Shown here one piece after another: positions 1 to 7,500 of a DNA stretch of 10,836 bases. The notes below the pieces were generated by a model, which had not been told where the DNA came from, did no database searches, and was given only the letters and a program-made list of their open reading frames with translations. A program made the position numbers and the translations under genes. The stretch is from an uncultured Prevotellaceae bacterium (GTDB lineage: Bacteria; Bacteroidota; Bacteroidia; Bacteroidales; Bacteroidaceae): the NCBI GenBank assembly GCA_946644025.1, contig CAMPCG010000071.1:1-10836 (forward strand), in the 5' to 3' direction. Numbering within the stretch: the stretch's first letter is position 1; the number at the start of each line of letters is the position of its first letter.

Positions 1-1
1 C

Positions 2-763
2 TACCAGAGCGGACTCTCGCAGATGGAGGTGCTCTACGAGACGGAGAAGAAGGAGACGCAGATTGCAGCCCTGGCCAAGCAGCAAAGGCTCTACATCTGG
101 CTGCTGGGGGCTGCCGGGGGACTTGTGCTGATGCTCATCTTGCTCCTGGTCTATCGACACATTGCCCACAAACGGCAGAAGGCACTCTTGGCGGTCCGTG
201 TCGCCTTGGAGACAGAGACCAGGGAGCGACGCATCCTGGCCCGAGACCTGCACGACTCGTTAGGCGGGATGCTGTCGCTGCTGCGCCTCAAGATTGAAAC
301 GAAGAAGGACGACGTGCTGCCCCTGCTCGACGCCACCCATACCGAACTGCGACGAGTGGCCCACCACCTCATGCCCGAGGAACTGCTGCGCAACGGACTT
401 GCCCCTGCGCTCCGAGACTTCGCCACATCCGTGCCCGGGGCTCAGTTCCAGACCTTTGGCCACATCGCGCTCGACAAGGAGATGCAGCTGACGCTCTACC
501 GCTATGCCTACGAGCTGGTGAACAATGCCATGAAACATGCCAAAGCCAGCCACATCGGCATACAACTGATGCAGACAGAGCACGAGGTGACGCTGACAGT
601 GAGCGACGACGGACAGGGCATGAAAAGCAACGACGCACTACACCCCACAACTAACACCGGACTGCCAAACATCCGTGAGCGCATAGAACCCTACAAGGGA
701 CTGCTGCGCATAGTCAGCAACGAGGGCGACGGCACGGAAATAAACGTAACACTACCGCTATGA
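2..763 (+). CDS. NarL-type sensor histidine kinase, C-terminal part (5' end outside window)
   Basis: Membrane sensor kinase of a two-component system, cut by the window edge: the frame is open from base 2, so the ATG at 23 is probably internal. Counting from that Met, a coiled segment leads into a membrane helix at about residues 23-46. A HisKA_3 dimerisation domain follows at about 66-120, with phospho-acceptor His77 in DLHDSLGG. The HATPase_c domain has an N box at about 164-171 (ELVNNAMK), a G1 box DDGQGM at 195-200 and a G2 segment NTGLPNIRER at 211-220. All catalytic elements needed to phosphorylate a regulator are visible. In Bacteroidota such kinases usually carry TPR repeats before the membrane helix; that part would lie upstream and is not seen. 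The gene overlaps the next one by ATGA, so the downstream LuxR-type regulator is its evident partner. The signal sensed cannot be told from this fragment. Confidence 0.93.
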   Translation, partial: YQSGLSQMEVLYETEKKETQIAALAKQQRLYIWLLGAAGGLVLMLILLLVYRHIAHKRQKALLAVRVALETETRERRILARDLHDSLGGMLSLLRLKIETKKDDVLPLLDATHTELRRVAHHLMPEELLRNGLAPALRDFATSVPGAQFQTFGHIALDKEMQLTLYRYAYELVNNAMKHAKASHIGIQLMQTEHEVTLTVSDDGQGMKSNDALHPTTNTGLPNIRERIEPYKGLLRIVSNEGDGTEINVTLPL

Positions 764-1383
764 CAAAATATCGAATAGACGTATATATAGCCGACGACCA
801 CACGATGCTGGCCGAAGGGCTGACGGAAAGGCTTAATCACAGCAATATGATACACGTCAGCCGCTGCTTCACCACCTTAGCCGAATGTCGCACCGCACTG
901 ACCCTTCGCCAGCCCGACGTGCTGCTGCTCGACATCTCCATGCCCGACGGTGACGGCGTCCATTTCTGCCAGTGGGTCACGAAGGAATATCCGAAAATAC
1001 GCATCATTGCCGTCACCATACACGATGAGTACAGCGTCATTCAGCGTATGCTCCAGGCCGGGGTTAATGGTTACATACTGAAGAGCGATAGCGTCGAGGA
1101 ACTGGAAAAGGCCATCTGCAGCGTGTGGAGGGGAGAGAGCTACATCGGCTCACGGCCTGCCGACATCATCCGCCAAAGTAGTGAGAGCGCCGTTATCCTC
1201 ACTAACACAGAGCAGAGCATCCTGCGACTCATCTGCAACGGACTGACCAATCCGCAGATTGCAGGGCAGCTGCGACTCAGCACCGAGACCGTCAACTGGT
1301 ACCGCAAACGCCTGCTCGCCAAATTCGGCGTGAAAAACACAGCCGGACTTGTCGCCCAGGCCATGCGGCAACAGCTGGTATAA
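760..1383 (+). CDS. LuxR/NarL-family DNA-binding response regulator
   Basis: A 207-residue two-component regulator with an N-terminal receiver domain (about residues 5-122) and a C-terminal GerE/LuxR helix-turn-helix (about 146-205). Receiver landmarks are the acidic pair Asp12-Asp13, phospho-acceptor Asp58 in LLLDISMPDGDG, Thr86 and Lys108. The HTH contains the recognition-helix segment TVNWYRKRLLAKFGVKN, a form common in Bacteroidota NarL-type regulators. The length is normal for the family. The start overlaps the kinase stop as ATGA, indicating translational coupling and a cognate pair. It is expected to dimerise on phosphorylation and act at promoters; the targets are unknown. No convincing hairpin terminator was seen after its stop. 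Confidence 0.95.
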   Translation: MTKYRIDVYIADDHTMLAEGLTERLNHSNMIHVSRCFTTLAECRTALTLRQPDVLLLDISMPDGDGVHFCQWVTKEYPKIRIIAVTIHDEYSVIQRMLQAGVNGYILKSDSVEELEKAICSVWRGESYIGSRPADIIRQSSESAVILTNTEQSILRLICNGLTNPQIAGQLRLSTETVNWYRKRLLAKFGVKNTAGLVAQAMRQQLV

Positions 1384-1580
1384 TTCAACTTAACGCCGAG
1401 TTTGGAGTGAAGGGAATGAAGGGGGGGGTAACGGAAGCATAACTTACTCAATGAAAGACAGAAAGACGGAATATCCTGTAGCGATAAAGAAAGCAAAACA
1501 GAAAGATTGAGGATAGAAGGGCGGAAAAAAACTTCACTTTTTCCATTGCCATTTCGGGAAAAAGCCGTAACTTTGCAGCC
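1384..1580. other. Intergenic region before the HU/SPOR gene
   Basis: These 197 bases hold no convincing gene. They contain a purine-rich stretch, an eight-G run at 1421-1428, and at the 3' end the promoter of the next gene. The 11-mer GGAGTGAAGGG at 1404-1414 also occurs on the minus strand just after the ilvC stop (about 7952-7964), which may mark a small dispersed repeat. Confidence 0.6.
1545..1575 (+). promoter_or_regulatory. Bacteroidota promoter (-33 ATTG, -7 TAACTTTG), nearly leaderless
   Basis: TAACTTTG at 1568-1575 matches the Bacteroidota -7 consensus TAnnTTTG exactly. ATTG at 1545-1548 lies exactly 19 bases upstream, as expected for the -33 element. The ATG of the next gene begins only five bases after the final G of the -7 box, so the predicted transcript starts at or within a few bases of the start codon. 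Matches and spacing are read directly from the sequence; the start site is inferred. Confidence 0.85.
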
Positions 1581-2669
1581 ATGATAGAGTTACAACGACA
1601 TATAGAGATACTCCTCCTGACCAACGACTGCGTCATCGTCCCCGGGCTGGGAGGATTTATGGCTCACCATATTGAGGCACGCTTCGACGAGGAGGACAAC
1701 ACCTTCGTGCCGCCACTGCGCACGCTGGGGTTTAACCAAAACCTGACGATGAACGACTCATTATTAGTGCAGTCATACATAGAGAGTTACGACATCAGTT
1801 ACCCAGAAGCGCTACGCCGCATTGAGGACGAGGTAAACGAGCTGTGCCAGCACCTCCAGACGGAGGGCTGCTACGAGCTAAACGACATCGGCACGCTGAC
1901 GCTTAACAGCGAGGGCAACATGGAGTTCCGCCCCTGCGAGGCCGGCATACTCACCCCGGGACTCTACGGTCTGGGCACGTTCGAGATGGAGCCGCTGGCG
2001 AAATCTGTGGCCGAGACGGTGGAAGAGCAGGTGGAAGAGCCTGTCCTGCTGCTGACTACGGAAGACGAGCAGCAGCCCGCAGCCGAAGAAGAGCCCGTAG
2101 ACGAGAACGAGAATACCGTCCCAAAGGTCGAGAGCGAAGAGGAAGGGGCCATCGTCATCAAGCTGTCGTGGCTGCGCAATGCCGTGGCCGTGGCCGCAGC
2201 GGTGCTGGCCTTCTTCATGATAGCCACCCCGGTGTCGAACAGCAAGCTCGACCCGCAGACGGGCGTGCAGCATAGCTCCATCATCCCCCTGTCGAACCAG
2301 GAACCGGCTGTGACGTGGGAAGAGGTTGAGGAACAGACTCCTGCAGCAGACGAACAGGCCGCTCCACAGGAAAACGCCGAAACGATAGCGGAAGCACCTG
2401 CCGACCATCAAGCTCCGGAAGCAGCGCCGGCCCCTCCCGCAGAGGACTACTGCATCGTGCTGGCCAGCCAGGTGAGCCAGAAGAATGCCGACGACTTCGT
2501 CGCCCTGCTCGAGCAGAAGGGATTCAGCAAGGCCTACATCACCAACAAGAAGTTCCGCAGAGTGGTCTACGGCCACTACGCCACGAAGGACGACGCCCTG
2601 AGCGAGCTGCGACAGCTGCGGCAGCAGAGCGCGAAGCTCTTCAGCGAGGGATGGGTGATGAAACAATGA
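1581..2669 (+). CDS. HU-CCDC81/SPOR domain membrane protein
   Basis: A 362-residue protein with the architecture of a Bacteroidota family combining HU-like DNA-binding-fold domains (HU-CCDC81_bac) with a SPOR domain. Residues 1 to about 136 contain two small alpha/beta modules, including the signature PGLGGF at 21-26. An acidic Glu/Pro-rich linker (about 140-190) precedes one membrane helix at about 197-215. A second Ala/Pro/Glu-rich linker leads to a C-terminal SPOR-like domain (about 288-361, opening DYCIVLASQVSQKNADDF). SPOR domains bind denuded peptidoglycan glycan strands at division sites, so the likely topology is a cytoplasmic HU-like end and a periplasmic SPOR end, with a possible role in envelope or division organisation. 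That role, and whether the HU-like domains bind DNA, are inferences. It has its own promoter and lies 17 bases before the FHA gene, so the two are probably co-transcribed. Confidence 0.88.
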   Translation: MIELQRHIEILLLTNDCVIVPGLGGFMAHHIEARFDEEDNTFVPPLRTLGFNQNLTMNDSLLVQSYIESYDISYPEALRRIEDEVNELCQHLQTEGCYELNDIGTLTLNSEGNMEFRPCEAGILTPGLYGLGTFEMEPLAKSVAETVEEQVEEPVLLLTTEDEQQPAAEEEPVDENENTVPKVESEEEGAIVIKLSWLRNAVAVAAAVLAFFMIATPVSNSKLDPQTGVQHSSIIPLSNQEPAVTWEEVEEQTPAADEQAAPQENAETIAEAPADHQAPEAAPAPPAEDYCIVLASQVSQKNADDFVALLEQKGFSKAYITNKKFRRVVYGHYATKDDALSELRQLRQQSAKLFSEGWVMKQ

Positions 2670-2670
2670 T

Positions 2671-2693
2671 TAGTGATAAGTGATAAGTGAAAA
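2671..2693 (+). repeat. Heptamer tandem repeat (AGTGATA) at a gene junction
   Basis: Two copies of AGTGATA at 2672-2678 and 2679-2685 are followed by a third, changed copy AGTGAAA at 2686-2692. The third copy contains the GTG start codon of the FHA gene at 2687. The array fills nearly the whole 17-base gap between the two genes. The 7-base period is the same as in the other arrays of this window. Confidence 0.8.
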
Positions 2694-3214
2694 GAGTACG
2701 TTGCCCTAAATGTGACGGTTTCATCACGTTCGATGAAACGAAATATGAGGCCGGTCAGTCGCTCATGTTCCAGTGCCCTGAGTGCGGCAAGCAGTTCAGC
2801 ATCAGGATGGGCGTGTCGAAACTTCGTGACACGCAGAAGGAGGAGAACAAAGCACTCTATGCCGACGAACAGCCACAGGCTGGAGAATACGGCTCGCTGG
2901 TGGTCATCGAGAATGTGTTCCACTACAAGCAGGTGCTGCCGCTGCGCATGGGCGACAACGTCATAGGCCGATACCAGAAGGGCAACCCCATCAACACTCC
3001 CATTGAGACGGTAGACCCCAGCGTAGACCTGACTCACTGCGTGGTAAACGTGAGCCGCAACAAGCGGGGAAACCTGGTCTACACCCTGCGCGATGCCAAC
3101 AGCAACACCGGCACATTCGTGGACAACACGGAGATAACGCCACGGGAGAAACGCATCATCGAGGACGGAACGCTCTTCACCATCGGGGCGACGAGCATCA
3201 TCCTGAAACTTTAG
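2687..3214 (+). CDS. Zinc-ribbon and FHA domain protein
   Basis: A 175-residue protein. Residues 1-45 form a zinc ribbon with two CxxC pairs, C6-C9 (CPKC) and C30-C33 (CPEC). A linker of about 35 residues leads to a C-terminal FHA domain (about 78-175) with the phosphopeptide-loop landmarks VIGRYQKGNP and NSNTGTFVDN. FHA domains bind phosphothreonine peptides, so it may read a Ser/Thr kinase signal, although no such kinase is in the window. It is probably cytoplasmic, since no signal peptide or membrane helix is seen. The GTG start is chosen because an in-frame stop lies directly upstream (2684-2686) and the zinc ribbon begins at residue 6. The gene is probably co-transcribed with the HU/SPOR gene. 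Its TAG stop overlaps the stop of the convergent membrane-protein gene. Confidence 0.88.
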   Translation: MKRVRCPKCDGFITFDETKYEAGQSLMFQCPECGKQFSIRMGVSKLRDTQKEENKALYADEQPQAGEYGSLVVIENVFHYKQVLPLRMGDNVIGRYQKGNPINTPIETVDPSVDLTHCVVNVSRNKRGNLVYTLRDANSNTGTFVDNTEITPREKRIIEDGTLFTIGATSIILKL

Positions 3215-3804
3215 CAGAACACATAGCGCAGCGCCCGGGCCAGCGGCATGAGCAGCATGTAGGCAAAGAGCAAGGGCGCAATCTGGCAGAGACCATCGGT
3301 GATGGCCTCTACAATGTCGTGGAGCGAGTTGAACGTCCGCGCCACCAGTCCGTATGCCACGCCGAAGAGCATTGCACCCAAGAGCAAGAGCGGCACCAGC
3401 GCCCGGCTGAAGGGCGAGTGCCAGAGCGTCCCCGTGGGCGAGAGCAGCACGGCATGGGGCAGCACGGTGAGCAGGGCAATGACGGCGACATAAGCCAGCA
3501 CAAAGAAAAGAGCCACCCGCAGGGCCACCGACCTTCGCCGACGAGAGGCGCGGCTGTCTGCCAGGGCATGGACGCTGCAGCCCCGGAGACATCCCCATGC
3601 CATGCCCGCCATGAGAAGCCACACCAGGAGCGGCGACAGCAGCCCGTCGGCCGTTTGGCCGATGAGCCAGCGAAGACCTTCGTCAGTGAGCAGCGAACGG
3701 ACACCACCGACCATCATGGCCGACAGCAGCCACGACAGCAGCACCAGCAGGCACCACGCCACAGCCGTCAGCACGGCTATTGCCACCAGCAGCTTACTCT
3801 TCAT
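3211..3804 (-). CDS. Small integral membrane protein, possibly AbgT-like
   Basis: A very hydrophobic protein of 197 residues with about five predicted membrane helices (roughly residues 4-31, 55-74, 93-118, 131-155 and 172-195) and an Arg-rich loop at about 85-96 that is probably cytoplasmic. The segments GVRSLLTDEGLRWLIG and SPLLVWLLMAGMAWG recall N-terminal parts of AbgT-family (p-aminobenzoyl-glutamate) transporters, but the protein is far shorter than the usual roughly 500 residues, so transport activity is unproven. The ATG at 3804 is preferred over the TTG-initiated extension to 3828: it lies in ATGAAGAGTAA, overlapping the response regulator stop by 11 bases, which suggests translational coupling. 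It is the last gene of the minus-strand cluster. Identity is uncertain; the coding call is firm. Confidence 0.75.
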   Translation of the reverse strand: MKSKLLVAIAVLTAVAWCLLVLLSWLLSAMMVGGVRSLLTDEGLRWLIGQTADGLLSPLLVWLLMAGMAWGCLRGCSVHALADSRASRRRRSVALRVALFFVLAYVAVIALLTVLPHAVLLSPTGTLWHSPFSRALVPLLLLGAMLFGVAYGLVARTFNSLHDIVEAITDGLCQIAPLLFAYMLLMPLARALRYVFC

Positions 3805-4510
3805 CGGGGCGCAGGTTGTCGATGTCAAGGATGTGCAGTTCCAGCGCCCTCACCACCAGCCGGGTGGCGTTCACGCCGCGGGTGTCCTTGAAGAGCCGCT
3901 GCACCAGGTCGTTCTGGCGTTTCTCCAGACTCTTCACGCCGAAGGGCATACCGCGCAGCTGGGTAATCTGCTCCTTGGTGTAGCCCAGGGCGAGATGGCG
4001 GAGGAAGCGCTCGTCGTACTCGTCAATCTCAAAGTCCACGAGAGCCTCCTGCTTGTAGAGCTGCGAGCCTACGCTTCGCTTAAAGCGTTCCACTATTTTC
4101 CGCAGGATAGGTTCGTTGAAAACCAGCTGCTTACCGTCCATGACGGCCACGACGTCGTGGCGCGTCAGCAGCTCGCCCGTCTTGAGGATGATGCCGTCGG
4201 CTCCGGCGTCGAGCACATCCACCCACAGCTTCTCGTTGAGTATCTCGCCCGTGAAGATGAGCACCCGCACCTGGGGGTACAGCTCTTTCGTCTGCCGGCA
4301 CAGCTCCACGCCGACGGTGGTACTCCCGCCCAAGCCCAGGTCGAGTAGCACCAGGTCGGGCAGCTGCTGCTTCATCAGCCGCCAATAGGCCGGCTCGGCA
4401 TCGGCAGTGCCAATGACTTCCGCTTCAGGTATGTCGGTTCTGATGATACCCAGCGTGCCCTTCAGCTCCAGGGGCACGTCCTCCACAATGATTACTTTAA
4501 ACTTTTCCAT
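3794..4510 (-). CDS. Response regulator (receiver plus LuxR-like C-terminal domain)
   Basis: A 238-residue regulator, counted from the ATG at 4510. The receiver domain (about residues 4-120) has acidic residues Glu10-Asp11, phospho-acceptor Asp57 in LVLLDLGLGG, Thr87 in LIFTGE and Lys110 in IILKTGE. The C-terminal region (about 165-235) includes HLALGYTKEQITQLRGM and SLEKRQNDLVQRLF. It has the length and helix pattern of a LuxR/GerE-type helix-turn-helix but is divergent, so DNA binding is likely, not certain. The frame could start ten residues earlier at 4540, but MEKFKV fits the usual start of a receiver domain. The gene overlaps the end of the large tandem kinase by 14 bases, so the two are evidently a cognate pair. 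It is followed by an 11-base overlap with the small membrane protein gene. Confidence 0.92.
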   Translation of the reverse strand: MEKFKVIIVEDVPLELKGTLGIIRTDIPEAEVIGTADAEPAYWRLMKQQLPDLVLLDLGLGGSTTVGVELCRQTKELYPQVRVLIFTGEILNEKLWVDVLDAGADGIILKTGELLTRHDVVAVMDGKQLVFNEPILRKIVERFKRSVGSQLYKQEALVDFEIDEYDERFLRHLALGYTKEQITQLRGMPFGVKSLEKRQNDLVQRLFKDTRGVNATRLVVRALELHILDIDNLRPDEE

Positions 4511-7500
4511 CTTCAATATTCTGTTTTCGATAATCTTCAATCTTCAATCTCTTTGCCCTTGGCAGTGTGATGACGATGGTCACCCCCTGCGGGGCTTTCT
4601 CTGCGCTGACGGCACATGCCCTGCGGTTAGTGGCCTCGCCGTGGTCGCGCACTATCTGCCGACAGAGCAGCCAGGGAATGTTGTCCTCCGACGAAGGGGT
4701 GAAGAGGTCGGTGCGCTGCAGCGACGGCATCGCCACACGACACTCCACGTATCGTTCGTCCCTCGGCGTGAAGGTCATTTCGGGCTTCGTCTGCCCGTTC
4801 TCCTTGCGCAGCAGCTCATAGAGCATGGTGATGAGGTTCTCGTCGCCCAGTATACCGTGATCCAGGGGGCGGAGGTGCAGTCTCACCGCCTCCACCTGGC
4901 TCATAGACTGTTCGCTCAGGAGCCCGTAAAGTTCTCTATAATAGGCCACTACCTCCCGTGTCTGCTCGTAATCCTTTGGCGACTCGCTGCCCATGGCGCG
5001 CTCCACCAACTGCTGTATGCGGCTGGGGTAGTACATGGTCTCGTGCTTCAGGGTGGAGAGCGTATTGTCGAGCACGGCGTTGCTCACGTGCAGTGCATTG
5101 CTCTCCAGGGTGAGGCGTTGCAGTTCGTCGCGCATCAGGTCCAGTCGGTCCTGCTGTGCCTGCTGGCGAGTGGCCGACGCCCTCATGGCTTGCATGAGCT
5201 GCCAAGCCACGGCGACGAGAATGGCCAGGAAGAGGACTACGAGAATGACGATGGCCACCTGGCGGTTGGTCTGCGACTGCTGCATCTTGCGGCAATAGTC
5301 GTCGAGGGTGGTGTCGGCCGAGAGTTCCTTGAACAGCTGCACGTAAATGCGGTTGTTATACTGATAGAGCGTCCACTGGTGGAGCGCGAGGGCGGCCACG
5401 GCACTCTCGTTGCGCATGTCGAGGATAATGGCGTAGTTCGTGTTCAGGCTGTCGTGCAGCCATCTTATCTCGGCCGGAGCAACGGCGGGGTTGAACGTCA
5501 GCGTGTCGTTTCCCCCGGGCACGAGCCGCCGGTAATGCTCGTTGATGCAATGTCGGCACGAGTCGGCAAAGAGCAACGTGCGCTCGTAGGTGCCGTTGAT
5601 GTTTGAGAAATAGGCCGAGTCGGCATAGATGGCGGCTTGGTCCAGGGGGGAAGGTGAAGGCATCAGGCCCCCTTTGGCAGAGACAGGGACGATGCTCATC
5701 AGGGCCACTATGCTGCCCATAAGGCCCATCATGCTTTTGCGCGCCACGACACCCTTCGGCAGCCGGAAGAAAAAGCGGCTGCCCTCCCCCACCCTGCTTT
5801 CGGCCGACAGCTGGCAGATGCTGAAGACGGAGCTTGTCTTACGGTATTTCTCAATGATTCCCTTGCAGTTGAGCAGTCCGAAGCCGTGTCCTTTCTCTGA
5901 AGAGAGGTGCGGGGATTGTACGTCCCCTCGTACGGAGATGTGCGAGGTGAAGAGCCTCGACAATGTCTCTTCGTCCATGCCGCAGCCGGTGTCCCTGACG
6001 GAAATCTCCACATAGTCGGCGGTCTCGTCGGCACTGATGGTAACGGTTCCGCCCTCGGGGGTAAACTTCCGGGCGTTGTCGGCCAGGGTGTTGAGCATGA
6101 ACAGCGTCAGCACCCGGTCGGCCTTCACCGTGGCGCCGGTGGGCATCACGTCGAGCGCGACGCCCTTCATGGCGAAGTTGCTGACCGAACGGCTCACCAT
6201 GTCGAAGATTTCCTGCAGGGCGAAGGTCTCGATGCGCAGGCTCAGCTCGCCCTGCCTCATTTGTATCCATTGCGTGAGCAGTTCGTTCTGCCGGTTAATC
6301 TCGTCGGTCAGTTCACAGATATATTGGCCGTTGACCCTTGACCATTGGCTATTATTGCTGCGCTTAGCCAAATGGTCAATGGACGATGGTGAATGGTCAA
6401 TGGAATAGAGCATCCGGTCTATGAAGGGTATGATGCCCATGACGAGCGACACCTTGGCCCTTTGCTCCAGATGTCGGCGTTCTCCGCGCTCCACGTTCAG
6501 GCGCATCATGGCCGTCTGCTCGCGCAGTTCCTCCTCCTGTTCCTGCAGCTGCGCGTCGGGGTGCCACTTCTGCCGCCGCCTCCTTATATGATAGAGTCCG
6601 ATGACGGCCACCAGCGCCACGACCACGGCCACCACGGCCCACATCAGCCTTTCCGTCTGTCTCAGCGACTGCTCCAGCTGTCCGGCTCGAGCCTCCAGCT
6701 GTCGGTCCTGCCGTGTGCCCTCCTGCAGGTCGAGGTAGATGTTGCGGTTGTAGTCGCTCTCGGCCTTGTCGTCTATGGCTGCGAAGGCCACGCTCATCTG
6801 CTCGCGTATGCTGGCCACGAGGTCGGGCGCCTGGTTGATGGTGCTGTCGCCGAGTGCCTTTTCCAGGAAGAAGAGTGCGCCCTCGTAGTCTTCCTGTGCC
6901 AGATGGCAGGAGGCCAGTGTGCGGTATGCGCCCGCTATCTGGTAGGTATCGCCATAGTCTGAGAAGATGTCCAGCGCCTCCTCGGCCAGCCACAGTGGCA
7001 GCACGTCGTCGGCAACACCTTCGGGGTTCAGGTACTTCATCGCGGGCAGGTTGTCGCTGACGAGCTGCTCTCGGCTGTCAGCGTTTATCAGGTGCTCGGC
7101 CAGTGCCTCCAGCGCATTGGCCTCGAAGAACGCGCTGCCCGTTCGCCGGGCCATGAGGTAGCAGCGCATCAAGTGGTCGAACTCCAGCTGATTAATCTCC
7201 GCCTGCGCTCCGTCGATGATGATGCCGCCCGCGCCGACGTTGTAGAGGTAGTTCATCAGCTGTGCCGTGTCCTGCTCCACGAGGTGCGTCACGGCAAACA
7301 TCGTCTCCGACGACTGGCGCTCCAGTCCCACATAATAATAATAGGTAGAGGTGACGATGGCCATCTCGGTCTCTGCATAGCACAACCGGCGCAGCTGTCG
7401 GTCGTCGAGCGAGGAGCGGTCTTCGTTGATTCGGCGCAGGCATTGCAGTGCCTGCTCGCGGTAGTCGTAGAACTCTCGGTTCTGGGAGCGTCGCTGGCAC

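Noticed and set aside
1421..1428. Eight-G run as a phase-variation tract
   Set aside because: It lies about 120 bases before the promoter and in no gene, so a length change would not obviously switch anything.
2576..3622. Minus-strand open frame of 348 codons across the FHA gene and the gene junction
   Set aside because: It overlaps two well-supported genes, has biased low-complexity composition, and shows no domain.
4407..5606. Long plus-strand open frame (399 codons) opposite the kinase and regulator genes
   Set aside because: It is a shadow of the minus-strand genes in high-GC sequence: it crosses the kinase/regulator junction, shows no recognisable domain, and the minus-strand proteins have clear motifs.
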